A DNA stretch of 64,000 nucleotides, taken from contig OZ025794.1 in assembly GCA_964019425.1 (NCBI GenBank), positions 1 to 64,000 on the forward strand. Reading direction: 5' to 3'. This DNA is from Flectonema sp. DT1601 (lineage: Eukaryota; Euglenozoa; Diplonemea; Diplonemida; Diplonemidae). The position numbers and the translations under genes are program-made. Below the pieces are notes generated by a model. That model had not been told where the DNA came from, did no database searches, and saw only the letters and a program-made list of their open reading frames with translations. Below, piece by piece: positions 1 through 13,250 of the stretch; the stretch's first letter is position 1, and each line of letters begins with the position of its first letter.

Positions 1-3000
1 GGTTTGCGGGTTTGCGGGTTTGCGGGTTTGCGGGTTTGCGGGTTTGCGGGTTTGCGGGTTTGCGGGTTTGCGGGTTTGCGGGTTTGCGGGTTTGCGGGTT
101 TGCGGGTTTGCGGGTTTGCGGGTTTGCGGGTTTGCGGGTTTGCGGGTTTGCGGGTTTGCGGGTTTGCGGGTTTGCGGGTTTGCGGGTTTGCGGGTTTGCG
201 GGTTTGCGGGTTTGCGGGTTTGCGGGTTTGCGGGTTTGCGGGTTTGCGGGTTTGCGGGTTTGCGGGTTTGCGGGTTTGCGGGTTTGCGGGTTTGCGGGTT
301 TGCGGGTTTGCGGGTTTGCGGGTTTGCGGGTTTGCGGGTTTGCGGGTTTGCGGGTTTGCGGGTTTGCGGGTTTGCGGGTTTGCGGGTTTGCGGGTTTGCG
401 GGTTTGCGGGTTTGCGGGTTTGCGGGTTTGCGGGTTTGCGGGTTTGCGGGTTTGCGGGTTTGCGGGTTTGCGGGTTTGCGGGTTTGCGGGTTTGCGGGTT
501 TGCGGGTTTGCGGGTTTGCGGGTTTGCGGGTTTGCGGGTTTGCGGGTTTGCGGGTTTGCGGGTTTGCGGGTTTGCGGGTTTGCGGGTTTGCGGGTTTGCG
601 GGTTTGCGGGTTTGCGGGTTTGCGGGTTTGCGGGTTTGCGGGTTTGCGGGTTTGCGGGTTTGCGGGTTTGCGGGTTTGCGGGTTTGCGGGTTTGCGGGTT
701 TGCGGGTTTGCGGGTTTGCGGGTTTGCGGGTTTGCGGGTTTGCGGGTTTGCGGGTTTGCGGGTTTGCGGGTTTGCGGGTTTGCGGGTTTGCGGGTTTGCG
801 GGTTTGCGGGTTTGCGGGTTTGCGGGTTTGCGGGTTTGCGGGTTTGCGGGTTTGCGGGTTTGCGGGTTTGCGGGTTTGCGGGTTTGCGGGTTTGCGGGTT
901 TGCGGGTTTGCGGGTTTGCGGGTTTGCGGGTTTGCGGGTTTGCGGGTTTGCGGGTTTGCGGGTTTGCGGGTTTGCGGGTTTGCGGGTTTGCGGGTTTGCG
1001 GGTTTGCGGGTTTGCGGGTTTGCGGGTTTGCGGGTTTGCGGGTTTGCGGGTTTGCGGGTTTGCGGGTTTGCGGGTTTGCGGGTTTGCGGGTTTGCGGGTT
1101 TGCGGGTTTGCGGGTTTGCGGGTTTGCGGGTTTGCGGGTTTGCGGGTTTGCGGGTTTGCGGGTTTGCGGGTTTGCGGGTTTGCGGGTTTGCGGGTTTGCG
1201 GGTTTGCGGGTTTGCGGGTTTGCGGGTTTGCGGGTTTGCGGGTTTGCGGGTTTGCGGGTTTGCGGGTTTGCGGGTTTGCGGGTTTGCGGGTTTGCGGGTT
1301 TGCGGGTTTGCGGGTTTGCGGGTTTGCGGGTTTGCGGGTTTGCGGGTTTGCGGGTTTGCGGGTTTGCGGGTTTGCGGGTTTGCGGGTTTGCGGGTTTGCG
1401 GGTTTGCGGGTTTGCGGGTTTGCGGGTTTGCGGGTTTGCGGGTTTGCGGGTTTGCGGGTTTGCGGGTTTGCGGGTTTGCGGGTTTGCGGGTTTGCGGGTT
1501 TGCGGGTTTGCGGGTTTGCGGGTTTGCGGGTTTGCGGGTTTGCGGGTTTGCGGGTTTGCGGGTTTGCGGGTTTGCGGGTTTGCGGGTTTGCGGGTTTGCG
1601 GGTTTGCGGGTTTGCGGGTTTGCGGGTTTGCGGGTTTGCGGGTTTGCGGGTTTGCGGGTTTGCGGGTTTGCGGGTTTGCGGGTTTGCGGGTTTGCGGGTT
1701 TGCGGGTTTGCGGGTTTGCGGGTTTGCGGGTTTGCGGGTTTGCGGGTTTGCGGGTTTGCGGGTTTGCGGGTTTGCGGGTTTGCGGGTTTGCGGGTTTGCG
1801 GGTTTGCGGGTTTGCGGGTTTGCGGGTTTGCGGGTTTGCGGGTTTGCGGGTTTGCGGGTTTGCGGGTTTGCGGGTTTGCGGGTTTGCGGGTTTGCGGGTT
1901 TGCGGGTTTGCGGGTTTGCGGGTTTGCGGGTTTGCGGGTTTGCGGGTTTGCGGGTTTGCGGGTTTGCGGGTTTGCGGGTTTGCGGGTTTGCGGGTTTGCG
2001 GGTTTGCGGGTTTGCGGGTTTGCGGGTTTGCGGGTTTGCGGGTTTGCGGGTTTGCGGGTTTGCGGGTTTGCGGGTTTGCGGGTTTGCGGGTTTGCGGGTT
2101 TGCGGGTTTGCGGGTTTGCGGGTTTGCGGGTTTGCGGGTTTGCGGGTTTGCGGGTTTGCGGGTTTGCGGGTTTGCGGGTTTGCGGGTTTGCGGGTTTGCG
2201 GGTTTGCGGGTTTGCGGGTTTGCGGGTTTGCGGGTTTGCGGGTTTGCGGGTTTGCGGGTTTGCGGGTTTGCGGGTTTGCGGGTTTGCGGGTTTGCGGGTT
2301 TGCGGGTTTGCGGGTTTGCGGGTTTGCGGGTTTGCGGGTTTGCGGGTTTGCGGGTTTGCGGGTTTGCGGGTTTGCGGGTTTGCGGGTTTGCGGGTTTGCG
2401 GGTTTGCGGGTTTGCGGGTTTGCGGGTTTGCGGGTTTGCGGGTTTGCGGGTTTGCGGGTTTGCGGGTTTGCGGGTTTGCGGGTTTGCGGGTTTGCGGGTT
2501 TGCGGGTTTGCGGGTTTGCGGGTTTGCGGGTTTGCGGGTTTGCGGGTTTGCGGGTTTGCGGGTTTGCGGGTTTGCGGGTTTGCGGGTTTGCGGGTTTGCG
2601 GGTTTGCGGGTTTGCGGGTTTGCGGGTTTGCGGGTTTGCGGGTTTGCGGGTTTGCGGGTTTGCGGGTTTGCGGGTTTGCGGGTTTGCGGGTTTGCGGGTT
2701 TGCGGGTTTGCGGGTTTGCGGGTTTGCGGGTTTGCTGCGGGTTTGCGGGTTTGCGGGTTTGCGGGTTTGCGGGTTTGCGGGTTTGCGGGTTTGCGGGTTT
2801 GCGGGTTTGCGGGTTTGCGGGTTTGCGGGTTTGCGGGTTTGCGGGTTTGCGGGTTTGCGGGTTTGCGGGTTTGCGGGTTTGCGGGTTTGCGGGTTTGCGG
2901 GTTTGCGGGTTTGCGGGTTTGCGGGTTTGCGGGTTTGCGGGTTTGCGGGTTTGCGGGTTTGCGGGTTTGCGGGTTTGCGGGTTTGCGGGTTTGCGGGTTT

Positions 3001-6000
3001 GCGGGTTTGCGGGTTTGCGGGTTTGCGGGTTTGCGGGTTTGCGGGTTTGCGGGTTTGCGGGTTTGCGGGTTTGCGGGTTTGCGGGTTTGCGGGTTTGCGG
3101 GTTTGCGGGTTTGCGGGTTTGCGGGTTTGCGGGTTTGCGGGTTTGCGGGTTTGCGGGTTTGCGGGTTTGCGGGTTTGCGGGTTTGCGGGTTTGCGGGTTT
3201 GCGGGTTTGCGGGTTTGCGGGTTTGCGGGTTTGCGGGTTTGCGGGTTTGCGGGTTTGCGGGTTTGCGGGTTTGCGGGTTTGCGGGTTTGCGGGTTTGCGG
3301 GTTTGCGGGTTTGCGGGTTTGCGGGTTTGCGGGTTTGCGGGTTTGCGGGTTTGCGGGTTTGCGGGTTTGCGGGTTTGCGGGTTTGCGGGTTTGCGGGTTT
3401 GCGGGTTTGCGGGTTTGCGGGTTTGCGGGTTTGCGGGTTTGCGGGTTTGCGGGTTTGCGGGTTTGCGGGTTTGCGGGTTTGCGGGTTTGCGGGTTTGCGG
3501 GTTTGCGGGTTTGCGGGTTTGCGGGTTTGCGGGTTTGCGGGTTTGCGGGTTTGCGGGTTTGCGGGTTTGCGGGTTTGCGGGTTTGCGGGTTTGCGGGTTT
3601 GCGGGTTTGCGGGTTTGCGGGTTTGCGGGTTTGCGGGTTTGCGGGTTTGCGGGTTTGCGGGTTTGCGGGTTTGCGGGTTTGCGGGTTTGCGGGTTTGCGG
3701 GTTTGCGGGTTTGCGGGTTTGCGGGTTTGCGGGTTTGCGGGTTTGCGGGTTTGCGGGTTTGCGGGTTTGCGGGTTTGCGGGTTTGCGGGTTTGCGGGTTT
3801 GCGGGTTTGCGGGTTTGCGGGTTTGCGGGTTTGCGGGTTTGCGGGTTTGCGGGTTTGCGGGTTTGCGGGTTTGCGGGTTTGCGGGTTTGCGGGTTTGCGG
3901 GTTTGCGGGTTTGCGGGTTTGCGGGTTTGCGGGTTTGCGGGTTTGCGGGTTTGCGGGTTTGCGGGTTTGCGGGTTTGCGGGTTTGCGGGTTTGCGGGTTT
4001 GCGGGTTTGCGGGTTTGCGGGTTTGCGGGTTTGCGGGTTTGCGGGTTTGCGGGTTTGCGGGTTTGCGGGTTTGCGGGTTTGCGGGTTTGCGGGTTTGCGG
4101 GTTTGCGGGTTTGCGGGTTTGCGGGTTTGCGGGTTTGCGGGTTTGCGGGTTTGCGGGTTTGCGGGTTTGCGGGTTTGCGGGTTTGCGGGTTTGCGGGTTT
4201 GCGGGTTTGCGGGTTTGCGGGTTTGCGGGTTTGCGGGTTTGCGGGTTTGCGGGTTTGCGGGTTTGCGGGTTTGCGGGTTTGCGGGTTTGCGGGTTTGCGG
4301 GTTTGCGGGTTTGCGGGTTTGCGGGTTTGCGGGTTTGCGGGTTTGCGGGTTTGCGGGTTTGCGGGTTTGCGGGTTTGCGGGTTTGCGGGTTTGCGGGTTT
4401 GCGGGTTTGCGGGTTTGCGGGTTTGCGGGTTTGCGGGTTTGCGGGTTTGCGGGTTTGCGGGTTTGCGGGTTTGCGGGTTTGCGGGTTTGCGGGTTTCGGG
4501 TTTGCGGGTTTGCGGGTTTGCGGGTTTGCGGGTTTGCGGGTTTGCGGGTTTGCGGGTTTGCGGGTTTGCGGGTTTGCGGGTTTGCGGGTTTGCGGGTTTG
4601 CGGGTTTGCGGGTTTGCGGGTTTGCGGGTTTGCGGGTTTGCGGGTTTGCGGGTTTGCGGGTTTGCGGGTTTGCGGGTTTGCGGGTTTGCGGGTTTGCGGG
4701 TTTGCGGGTTTGCGGGTTTGCGGGTTTGCGGGTTTGCGGGTTTGCGGGTTTGCGGGTTTGCGGGTTTGCGGGTTTGCGGGTTTGCGGGTTTGCGGGTTTG
4801 CGGGTTTGCGGGTTTGCGGGTTTGCGGGTTTGCGGGTTTGCGGGTTTGCGGGTTTGCGGGTTTGCGGGTTTGCGGGTTTGCGGGTTTGCGGGTTTGCGGG
4901 TTTGCGGGTTTGCGGGTTTGCGGGTTTGCGGGTTTGCGGGTTTGCGGGTTTGCGGGTTTGCGGGTTTGCGGGTTTGCGGGTTTGCGGGTTTGCGGGTTTG
5001 CGGGTTTGCGGGTTTGCGGGTTTGCGGGTTTGCGGGTTTGCGGGTTTGCGGGTTTGCGGGTTTGCGGGTTTGCGGGTTTGCGGGTTTGCGGGTTTGCGGG
5101 TTTGCGGGTTTGCGGGTTTGCGGGTTTGCGGGTTTGCGGGTTTGCGGGTTTGCGGGTTTGCGGGTTTGCGGGTTTGCGGGTTTGCGGGTTTGCGGGTTTG
5201 CGGGTTTGCGGGTTTGCGGGTTTGCGGGTTTGCGGGTTTGCGGGTTTGCGGGTTTGCGGGTTTGCGGGTTTGCGGGTTTGCGGGTTTGCGGGTTTGCGGG
5301 TTTGCGGGTTTGCGGGTTTGCGGGTTTGCGGGTTTGCGGGTTTGCGGGTTTGCGGGTTTGCGGGTTTGCGGGTTTGCGGGTTTGCGGGTTTGCGGGTTTG
5401 CGGGTTTGCGGGTTTGCGGGTTTGCGGGTTTGCGGGTTTGCGGGTTTGCGGGTTTGCGGGTTTGCGGGTTTGCGGGTTTGCGGGTTTGCGGGTTTGCGGG
5501 TTTGCGGGTTTGCGGGTTTGCGGGTTTGCGGGTTTGCGGGTTTGCGGGTTTGCGGGTTTGCGGGTTTGCGGGTTTGCGGGTTTGCGGGTTTGCGGGTTTG
5601 CGGGTTTGCGGGTTTGCGGGTTTGCGGGTTTGCGGGTTTGCGGGTTTGCGGGTTTGCGGGTTTGCGGGTTTGCGGGTTTGCGGGTTTGCGGGTTTGCGGG
5701 TTTGCGGGTTTGCGGGTTTGCGGGTTTGCGGGTTTGCGGGTTTGCGGGTTTGCGGGTTTGCGGGTTTGCGGGTTTGCGGGTTTGCGGGTTTGCGGGTTTG
5801 CGGGTTTGCGGGTTTGCGGGTTTGCGGGTTTGCGGGTTTGCGGGTTTGCGGGTTTGCGGGTTTGCGGGTTTGCGGGTTTGCGGGTTTGCGGGTTTGCGGG
5901 TTTGCGGGTTTGCGGGTTTGCGGGTTTGCGGGTTTGCGGGTTTGCGGGTTTGCGGGTTTGCGGGTTTGCGGGTTTGCGGGTTTGCGGGTTTGCGGGTTTG

Positions 6001-9000
6001 CGGGTTTGCGGGTTTGCGGGTTTGCGGGTTTGCGGGTTTGCGGGTTTGCGGGTTTGCGGGTTTGCGGGTTTGCGGGTTTGCGGGTTTGCGGGTTTGCGGG
6101 TTTGCGGGTTTGCGGGTTTGCGGGTTTGCGGGTTTGCGGGTTTGCGGGTTTGCGGGTTTGCGGGTTTGCGGGTTTGCGGGTTTGCGGGTTTGCGGGTTTG
6201 CGGGTTTGCGGGTTTGCGGGTTTGCGGGTTTGCGGGTTTGCGGGTTTGCGGGTTTGCGGGTTTGCGGGTTTGCGGGTTTGCGGGTTTGCGGGTTTGCGGG
6301 TTTGCGGGTTTGCGGGTTTGCGGGTTTGCGGGTTTGCGGGTTTGCGGGTTTGCGGGTTTGCGGGTTTGCGGGTTTGCGGGTTTGCGGGTTTGCGGGTTTG
6401 CGGGTTTGCGGGTTTGCGGGTTTGCGGGTTTGCGGGTTTGCGGGTTTGCGGGTTTGCGGGTTTGCGGGTTTGCGGGTTTGCGGGTTTGCGGGTTTGCGGG
6501 TTTGCGGGTTTGCGGGTTTGCGGGTTTGCGGGTTTGCGGGTTTGCGGGTTTGCGGGTTTGCGGGTTTGCGGGTTTGCGGGTTTGCGGGTTTGCGGGTTTG
6601 CGGGTTTGCGGGTTTGCGGGTTTGCGGGTTTGCGGGTTTGCGGGTTTGCGGGTTTGCGGGTTTGCGGGTTTGCGGGTTTGCGGGTTTGCGGGTTTGCGGG
6701 TTTGCGGGTTTGCGGGTTTGCGGGTTTGCGGGTTTGCGGGTTTGCGGGTTTGCGGGTTTGCGGGTTTGCGGGTTTGCGGGTTTGCGGGTTTGCGGGTTTG
6801 CGGGTTTGCGGGTTTGCGGGTTTGCGGGTTTGCGGGTTTGCGGGTTTGCGGGTTTGCGGGTTTGCGGGTTTGCGGGTTTGCGGGTTTGCGGGTTTGCGGG
6901 TTTGCGGGTTTGCGGGTTTGCGGGTTTGCGGGTTTGCGGGTTTGCGGGTTTGCGGGTTTGCGGGTTTGCGGGTTTGCGGGTTTGCGGGTTTGCGGGTTTG
7001 CGGGTTTGCGGGTTTGCGGGTTTGCGGGTTTGCGGGTTTGCGGGTTTGCGGGTTTGCGGGTTTGCGGGTTTGCGGGTTTGCGGGTTTGCGGGTTTGCGGG
7101 TTTGCGGGTTTGCGGGTTTGCGGGTTTGCGGGTTTGCGGGTTTGCGGGTTTGCGGGTTTGCGGGTTTGCGGGTTTGCGGGTTTGCGGGTTTGCGGGTTTG
7201 CGGGTTTGCGGGTTTGCGGGTTTGCGGGTTTGCGGGTTTGCGGGTTTGCGGGTTTGCGGGTTTGCGGGTTTGCGGGTTTGCGGGTTTGCGGGTTTGCGGG
7301 TTTGCGGGTTTGCGGGTTTGCGGGTTTGCGGGTTTGCGGGTTTGCGGGTTTGCGGGTTTGCGGGTTTGCGGGTTTGCGGGTTTGCGGGTTTGCGGGTTTG
7401 CGGGTTTGCGGGTTTGCGGGTTTGCGGGTTTGCGGGTTTGCGGGTTTGCGGGTTTGCGGGTTTGCGGGTTTGCGGGTTTGCGGGTTTGCGGGTTTGCGGG
7501 TTTGCGGGTTTGCGGGTTTGCGGGTTTGCGGGTTTGCGGGTTTGCGGGTTTGCGGGTTTGCGGGTTTGCGGGTTTGCGGGTTTGCGGGTTTGCGGGTTTG
7601 CGGGTTTGCGGGTTTGCGGGTTTGCGGGTTTGCGGGTTTGCGGGTTTGCGGGTTTGCGGGTTTGCGGGTTTGCGGGTTTGCGGGTTTGCGGGTTTGCGGG
7701 TTTGCGGGTTTGCGGGTTTGCGGGTTTGCGGGTTTGCGGGTTTGCGGGTTTGCGGGTTTGCGGGTTTGCGGGTTTGCGGGTTTGCGGGTTTGCGGGTTTG
7801 CGGGTTTGCGGGTTTGCGGGTTTGCGGGTTTGCGGGTTTGCGGGTTTGCGGGTTTGCGGGTTTGCGGGTTTGCGGGTTTGCGGGTTTGCGGGTTTGCGGG
7901 TTTGCGGGTTTGCGGGTTTGCGGGTTTGCGGGTTTGCGGGTTTGCGGGTTTGCGGGTTTGCGGGTTTGCGGGTTTGCGGGTTTGCGGGTTTGCGGGTTTG
8001 CGGGTTTGCGGGTTTGCGGGTTTGCGGGTTTGCGGGTTTGCGGGTTTGCGGGTTTGCGGGTTTGCGGGTTTGCGGGTTTGCGGGTTTGCGGGTTTGCGGG
8101 TTTGCGGGTTTGCGGGTTTGCGGGTTTGCGGGTTTGCGGGTTTGCGGGTTTGCGGGTTTGCGGGTTTGCGGGTTTGCGGGTTTGCGGGTTTGCGGGTTTG
8201 CGGGTTTGCGGGTTTGCGGGTTTGCGGGTTTGCGGGTTTGCGGGTTTGCGGGTTTGCGGGTTTGCGGGTTTGCGGGTTTGCGGGTTTGCGGGTTTGCGGG
8301 TTTGCGGGTTTGCGGGTTTGCGGGTTTGCGGGTTTGCGGGTTTGCGGGTTTGCGGGTTTGCGGGTTTGCGGGTTTGCGGGTTTGCGGGTTTGCGGGTTTG
8401 CGGGTTTGCGGGTTTGCGGGTTTGCGGGTTTGCGGGTTTGCGGGTTTGCGGGTTTGCGGGTTTGCGGGTTTGCGGGTTTGCGGGTTTGCGGGTTTGCGGG
8501 TTTGCGGGTTTGCGGGTTTGCGGGTTTGCGGGTTTGCGGGTTTGCGGGTTTGCGGGTTTGCGGGTTTGCGGGTTTGCGGGTTTGCGGGTTTGCGGGTTTG
8601 CGGGTTTGCGGGTTTGCGGGTTTGCGGGTTTGCGGGTTTGCGGGTTTGCGGGTTTGCGGGTTTGCGGGTTTGCGGGTTTGCGGGTTTGCGGGTTTGCGGG
8701 TTTGCGGGTTTGCGGGTTTGCGGGTTTGCGGGTTTGCGGGTTTGCGGGTTTGCGGGTTTGCGGGTTTGCGGGTTTGCGGGTTTGCGGGTTTGCGGGTTTG
8801 CGGGTTTGCGGGTTTGCGGGTTTGCGGGTTTGCGGGTTTGCGGGTTTGCGGGTTTGCGGGTTTGCGGGTTTGCGGGTTTGCGGGTTTGCGGGTTTGCGGG
8901 TTTGCGGGTTTGCGGGTTTGCGGGTTTGCGGGTTTGCGGGTTTGCGGGTTTGCGGGTTTGCGGGTTTGCGGGTTTGCGGGTTTGCGGGTTTGCGGGTTTG

Positions 9001-12000
9001 CGGGTTTGCGGGTTTGCGGGTTTGCGGGTTTGCGGGTTTGCGGGTTTGCGGGTTTGCGGGTTTGCGGGTTTGCGGGTTTGCGGGTTTGCGGGTTTGCGGG
9101 TTTGCGGGTTTGCGGGTTTGCGGGTTTGCGGGTTTGCGGGTTTGCGGGTTTGCGGGTTTGCGGGTTTGCGGGTTTGCGGGTTTGCGGGTTTGCGGGTTTG
9201 CGGGTTTGCGGGTTTGCGGGTTTGCGGGTTTGCGGGTTTGCGGGTTTGCGGGTTTGCGGGTTTGCGGGTTTGCGGGTTTGCGGGTTTGCGGGTTTGCGGG
9301 TTTGCGGGTTTGCGGGTTTGCGGGTTTGCGGGTTTGCGGGTTTGCGGGTTTGCGGGTTTGCGGGTTTGCGGGTTTGCGGGTTTGCGGGTTTGCGGGTTTG
9401 CGGGTTTGCGGGTTTGCGGGTTTGCGGGTTTGCGGGTTTGCGGGTTTGCGGGTTTGCGGGTTTGCGGGTTTGCGGGTTTGCGGGTTTGCGGGTTTGCGGG
9501 TTTGCGGGTTTGCGGGTTTGCGGGTTTGCGGGTTTGCGGGTTTGCGGGTTTGCGGGTTTGCGGGTTTGCGGGTTTGCGGGTTTGCGGGTTTGCGGGTTTG
9601 CGGGTTTGCGGGTTTGCGGGTTTGCGGGTTTGCGGGTTTGCGGGTTTGCGGGTTTGCGGGTTTGCGGGTTTGCGGGTTTGCGGGTTTGCGGGTTTGCGGG
9701 TTTGCGGGTTTGCGGGTTTGCGGGTTTGCGGGTTTGCGGGTTTGCGGGTTTGCGGGTTTGCGGGTTTGCGGGTTTGCGGGTTTGCGGGTTTGCGGGTTTG
9801 CGGGTTTGCGGGTTTGCGGGTTTGCGGGTTTGCGGGTTTGCGGGTTTGCGGGTTTGCGGGTTTGCGGGTTTGCGGGTTTGCGGGTTTGCGGGTTTGCGGG
9901 TTTGCGGGTTTGCGGGTTTGCGGGTTTGCGGGTTTGCGGGTTTGCGGGTTTGCGGGTTTGCGGGTTTGCGGGTTTGCGGGTTTGCGGGTTTGCGGGTTTG
10001 CGGGTTTGCGGGTTTGCGGGTTTGCGGGTTTGCGGGTTTGCGGGTTTGCGGGTTTGCGGGTTTGCGGGTTTGCGGGTTTGCGGGTTTGCGGGTTTGCGGG
10101 TTTGCGGGTTTGCGGGTTTGCGGGTTTGCGGGTTTGCGGGTTTGCGGGTTTGCGGGTTTGCGGGTTTGCGGGTTTGCGGGTTTGCGGGTTTGCGGGTTTG
10201 CGGGTTTGCGGGTTTGCGGGTTTGCGGGTTTGCGGGTTTGCGGGTTTGCGGGTTTGCGGGTTTGCGGGTTTGCGGGTTTGCGGGTTTGCGGGTTTGCGGG
10301 TTTGCGGGTTTGCGGGTTTGCGGGTTTGCGGGTTTGCGGGTTTGCGGGTTTGCGGGTTTGCGGGTTTGCGGGTTTGCGGGTTTGCGGGTTTGCGGGTTTG
10401 CGGGTTTGCGGGTTTGCGGGTTTGCGGGTTTGCGGGTTTGCGGGTTTGCGGGTTTGCGGGTTTGCGGGTTTGCGGGTTTGCGGGTTTGCGGGTTTGCGGG
10501 TTTGCGGGTTTGCGGGTTTGCGGGTTTGCGGGTTTGCGGGTTTGCGGGTTTGCGGGTTTGCGGGTTTGCGGGTTTGCGGGTTTGCGGGTTTGCGGGTTTG
10601 CGGGTTTGCGGGTTTGCGGGTTTGCGGGTTTGCGGGTTTGCGGGTTTGCGGGTTTGCGGGTTTGCGGGTTTGCGGGTTTGCGGGTTTGCGGGTTTGCGGG
10701 TTTGCGGGTTTGCGGGTTTGCGGGTTTGCGGGTTTGCGGGTTTGCGGGTTTGCGGGTTTGCGGGTTTGCGGGTTTGCGGGTTTGCGGGTTTGCGGGTTTG
10801 CGGGTTTGCGGGTTTGCGGGTTTGCGGGTTTGCGGGTTTGCGGGTTTGCGGGTTTGCGGGTTTGCGGGTTTGCGGGTTTGCGGGTTTGCGGGTTTGCGGG
10901 TTTGCGGGTTTGCGGGTTTGCGGGTTTGCGGGTTTGCGGGTTTGCGGGTTTGCGGGTTTGCGGGTTTGCGGGTTTGCGGGTTTGCGGGTTTGCGGGTTTG
11001 CGGGTTTGCGGGTTTGCGGGTTTGCGGGTTTGCGGGTTTGCGGGTTTGCGGGTTTGCGGGTTTGCGGGTTTGCGGGTTTGCGGGTTTGCGGGTTTGCGGG
11101 TTTGCGGGTTTGCGGGTTTGCGGGTTTGCGGGTTTGCGGGTTTGCGGGTTTGCGGGTTTGCGGGTTTGCGGGTTTGCGGGTTTGCGGGTTTGCGGGTTTG
11201 CGGGTTTGCGGGTTTGCGGGTTTGCGGGTTTGCGGGTTTGCGGGTTTGCGGGTTTGCGGGTTTGCGGGTTTGCGGGTTTGCGGGTTTGCGGGTTTGCGGG
11301 TTTGCGGGTTTGCGGGTTTGCGGGTTTGCGGGTTTGCGGGTTTGCGGGTTTGCGGGTTTGCGGGTTTGCGGGTTTGCGGGTTTGCGGGTTTGCGGGTTTG
11401 CGGGTTTGCGGGTTTGCGGGTTTGCGGGTTTGCGGGTTTGCGGGTTTGCGGGTTTGCGGGTTTGCGGGTTTGCGGGTTTGCGGGTTTGCGGGTTTGCGGG
11501 TTTGCGGGTTTGCGGGTTTGCGGGTTTGCGGGTTTGCGGGTTTGCGGGTTTGCGGGTTTGCGGGTTTGCGGGTTTGCGGGTTTGCGGGTTTGCGGGTTTG
11601 CGGGTTTGCGGGTTTGCGGGTTTGCGGGTTTGCGGGTTTGCGGGTTTGCGGGTTTGCGGGTTTGCGGGTTTGCGGGTTTGCGGGTTTGCGGGTTTGCGGG
11701 TTTGCGGGTTTGCGGGTTTGCGGGTTTGCGGGTTTGCGGGTTTGCGGGTTTGCGGGTTTGCGGGTTTGCGGGTTTGCGGGTTTGCGGGTTTGCGGGTTTG
11801 CGGGTTTGCGGGTTTGCGGGTTTGCGGGTTTGCGGGTTTGCGGGTTTGCGGGTTTGCGGGTTTGCGGGTTTGCGGGTTTGCGGGTTTGCGGGTTTGCGGG
11901 TTTGCGGGTTTGCGGGTTTGCGGGTTTGCGGGTTTGCGGGTTTGCGGGTTTGCGGGTTTGCGGGTTTGCGGGTTTGCGGGTTTGCGGGTTTGCGGGTTTG

Positions 12001-12580
12001 CGGGTTTGCGGGTTTGCGGGTTTGCGGGTTTGCGGGTTTGCGGGTTTGCGGGTTTGCGGGTTTGCGGGTTTGCGGGTTTGCGGGTTTGCGGGTTTGCGGG
12101 TTTGCGGGTTTGCGGGTTTGCGGGTTTGCGGGTTTGCGGGTTTGCGGGTTTGCGGGTTTGCGGGTTTGCGGGTTTGCGGGTTTGCGGGTTTGCGGGTTTG
12201 CGGGTTTGCGGGTTTGCGGGTTTGCGGGTTTGCGGGTTTGCGGGTTTGCGGGTTTGCGGGTTTGCGGGTTTGCGGGTTTGCGGGTTTGCGGGTTTGCGGG
12301 TTTGCGGGTTTGCGGGTTTGCGGGTTTGCGGGTTTGCGGGTTTGCGGGTTTGCGGGTTTGCGGGTTTGCGGGTTTGCGGGTTTGCGGGTTTGCGGGTTTG
12401 CGGGTTTGCGGGTTTGCGGGTTTGCGGGTTTGCGGGTTTGCGGGTTTGCGGGTTTGCGGGTTTGCGGGTTTGCGGGTTTGCGGGTTTGCGGGTTTGCGGG
12501 TTTGCGGGTTTGCGGGTTTGCGGGTTTGCGGGTTTGCGGGTTTGCGGGTTTGCGGGTTTGCGGGTTTGCGGGTTTGCGGG
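1..12580. repeat. 12.6 kb tandem array of the octamer GGGTTTGC
   Basis: About 1,570 head-to-tail copies of one 8-bp unit. I see only two unit-length irregularities: three extra bases (tgc) at about 2736-2738 and one missing g at about 4496/4497. No other point change was noticed. GGG runs spaced by five bases on the + strand fit the G-quadruplex pattern. The unit contains no stop in any frame, so very long open frames run through it; they encode only an octapeptide repeat and are not genes. The array is cut by the window edge on the left and by a retroelement on the right, and it resumes at 18332. It is a satellite, possibly subtelomeric. The G-rich strand points towards the genes, opposite to a normal left telomere. 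Confidence 0.98.
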
Positions 12581-12826
12581 GAACCGTGCGGCATTTAAGT
12601 TGTTAATTGTACTTTTGGAAAGGGAAATAAAGAGAAACGAAGTTAAGAATTTATAAGGCAAGAATAAATAATGCACCATCATAATTGTATCCGAACTGAG
12701 AGAGAAAAAGGAGTTACGCCACAAGTACTAACAGACAAAGAATTCCATACATTCACAACGGGGTAGCGGGGCGCCGCCCGGTCGGGACCTCGTGGAGAGG
12801 CCCGGTCGCGGGACATGCGCCGTCAC
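12578..12826 (-). repeat. Split direct repeat B2, terminal copy of the TATE-like element
   Basis: This 249-bp segment matches 13250-13498 with one difference seen (c/t near position 12735). Its outer edge is the GGGG at 12578-12581, which fuses with the octamer array. In VIPER/TATE/Ngaro elements the B repeats are thought to help regenerate full ends during the circular intermediate step. Confidence 0.9.
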
Positions 12827-13029
12827 AGGGGGTGGGTGGGTGGGCTTTCAAAACTTTAACGTAAAAGTCTGAAAAACCCTGTGATAAAGCTAAAAGAATG
12901 ATATTGTAGGAAAAATAAATCTTAAAAGTAATCTGATTTCTTTTCTGGACTTGAAAAGCCTAAGAAAGCCGTTTTAACAGGAACAGCTTGAATGCACTCG
13001 GAATCACAAAAATAGTCTAGGGGAAGTCC
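12827..13029. other. Linker between the A2 and B2 repeats of the TATE-like element
   Basis: About 200 nt of non-coding sequence with a GGGTGGGTGGGTGGG run (12830-12844) next to B2, then AT-rich sequence. No ORF or RNA gene was recognised. The G-run may be a local quadruplex. Confidence 0.6.
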
Positions 13030-13250
13030 CCTTTTGAAGAAAGACTGCTTGTCTAACGATCAGCTTCTGCAACCAAGTCGGTGCAGCAAACTTATTGTCA
13101 ATGAGCGGACCCTTCGGAAAACAGAAAAAACAATTGAAGTTGAGAACTCAAACTTCTTTTGACACTAGCAATAAATAATGAAATGAAAACAAGAGAAAAT
13201 GATATTAGATAAATTAAACACTGCCATTTGCAAGGTTCCCAAGTGGTAAG
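13030..13250 (-). repeat. Split direct repeat A2, internal copy
   Basis: This 221-bp segment appears identical to 18112-18332 (A1). It abuts B1 directly at 13250, giving the B1A2 junction that is diagnostic of split-direct-repeat tyrosine-recombinase retroelements. Confidence 0.9.

Noticed and set aside
1-12580. Functional telomere
   Set aside because: The G-rich strand has the wrong orientation for a left chromosome end, and a large unique region with genes lies on the side the G strand points to.
4-12656. Three overlapping reading frames of about 4,200 codons in the octamer array
   Set aside because: They exist only because the 8-bp unit has no stop codon. They encode a monotonous octapeptide in every frame and have no gene-like start or end.
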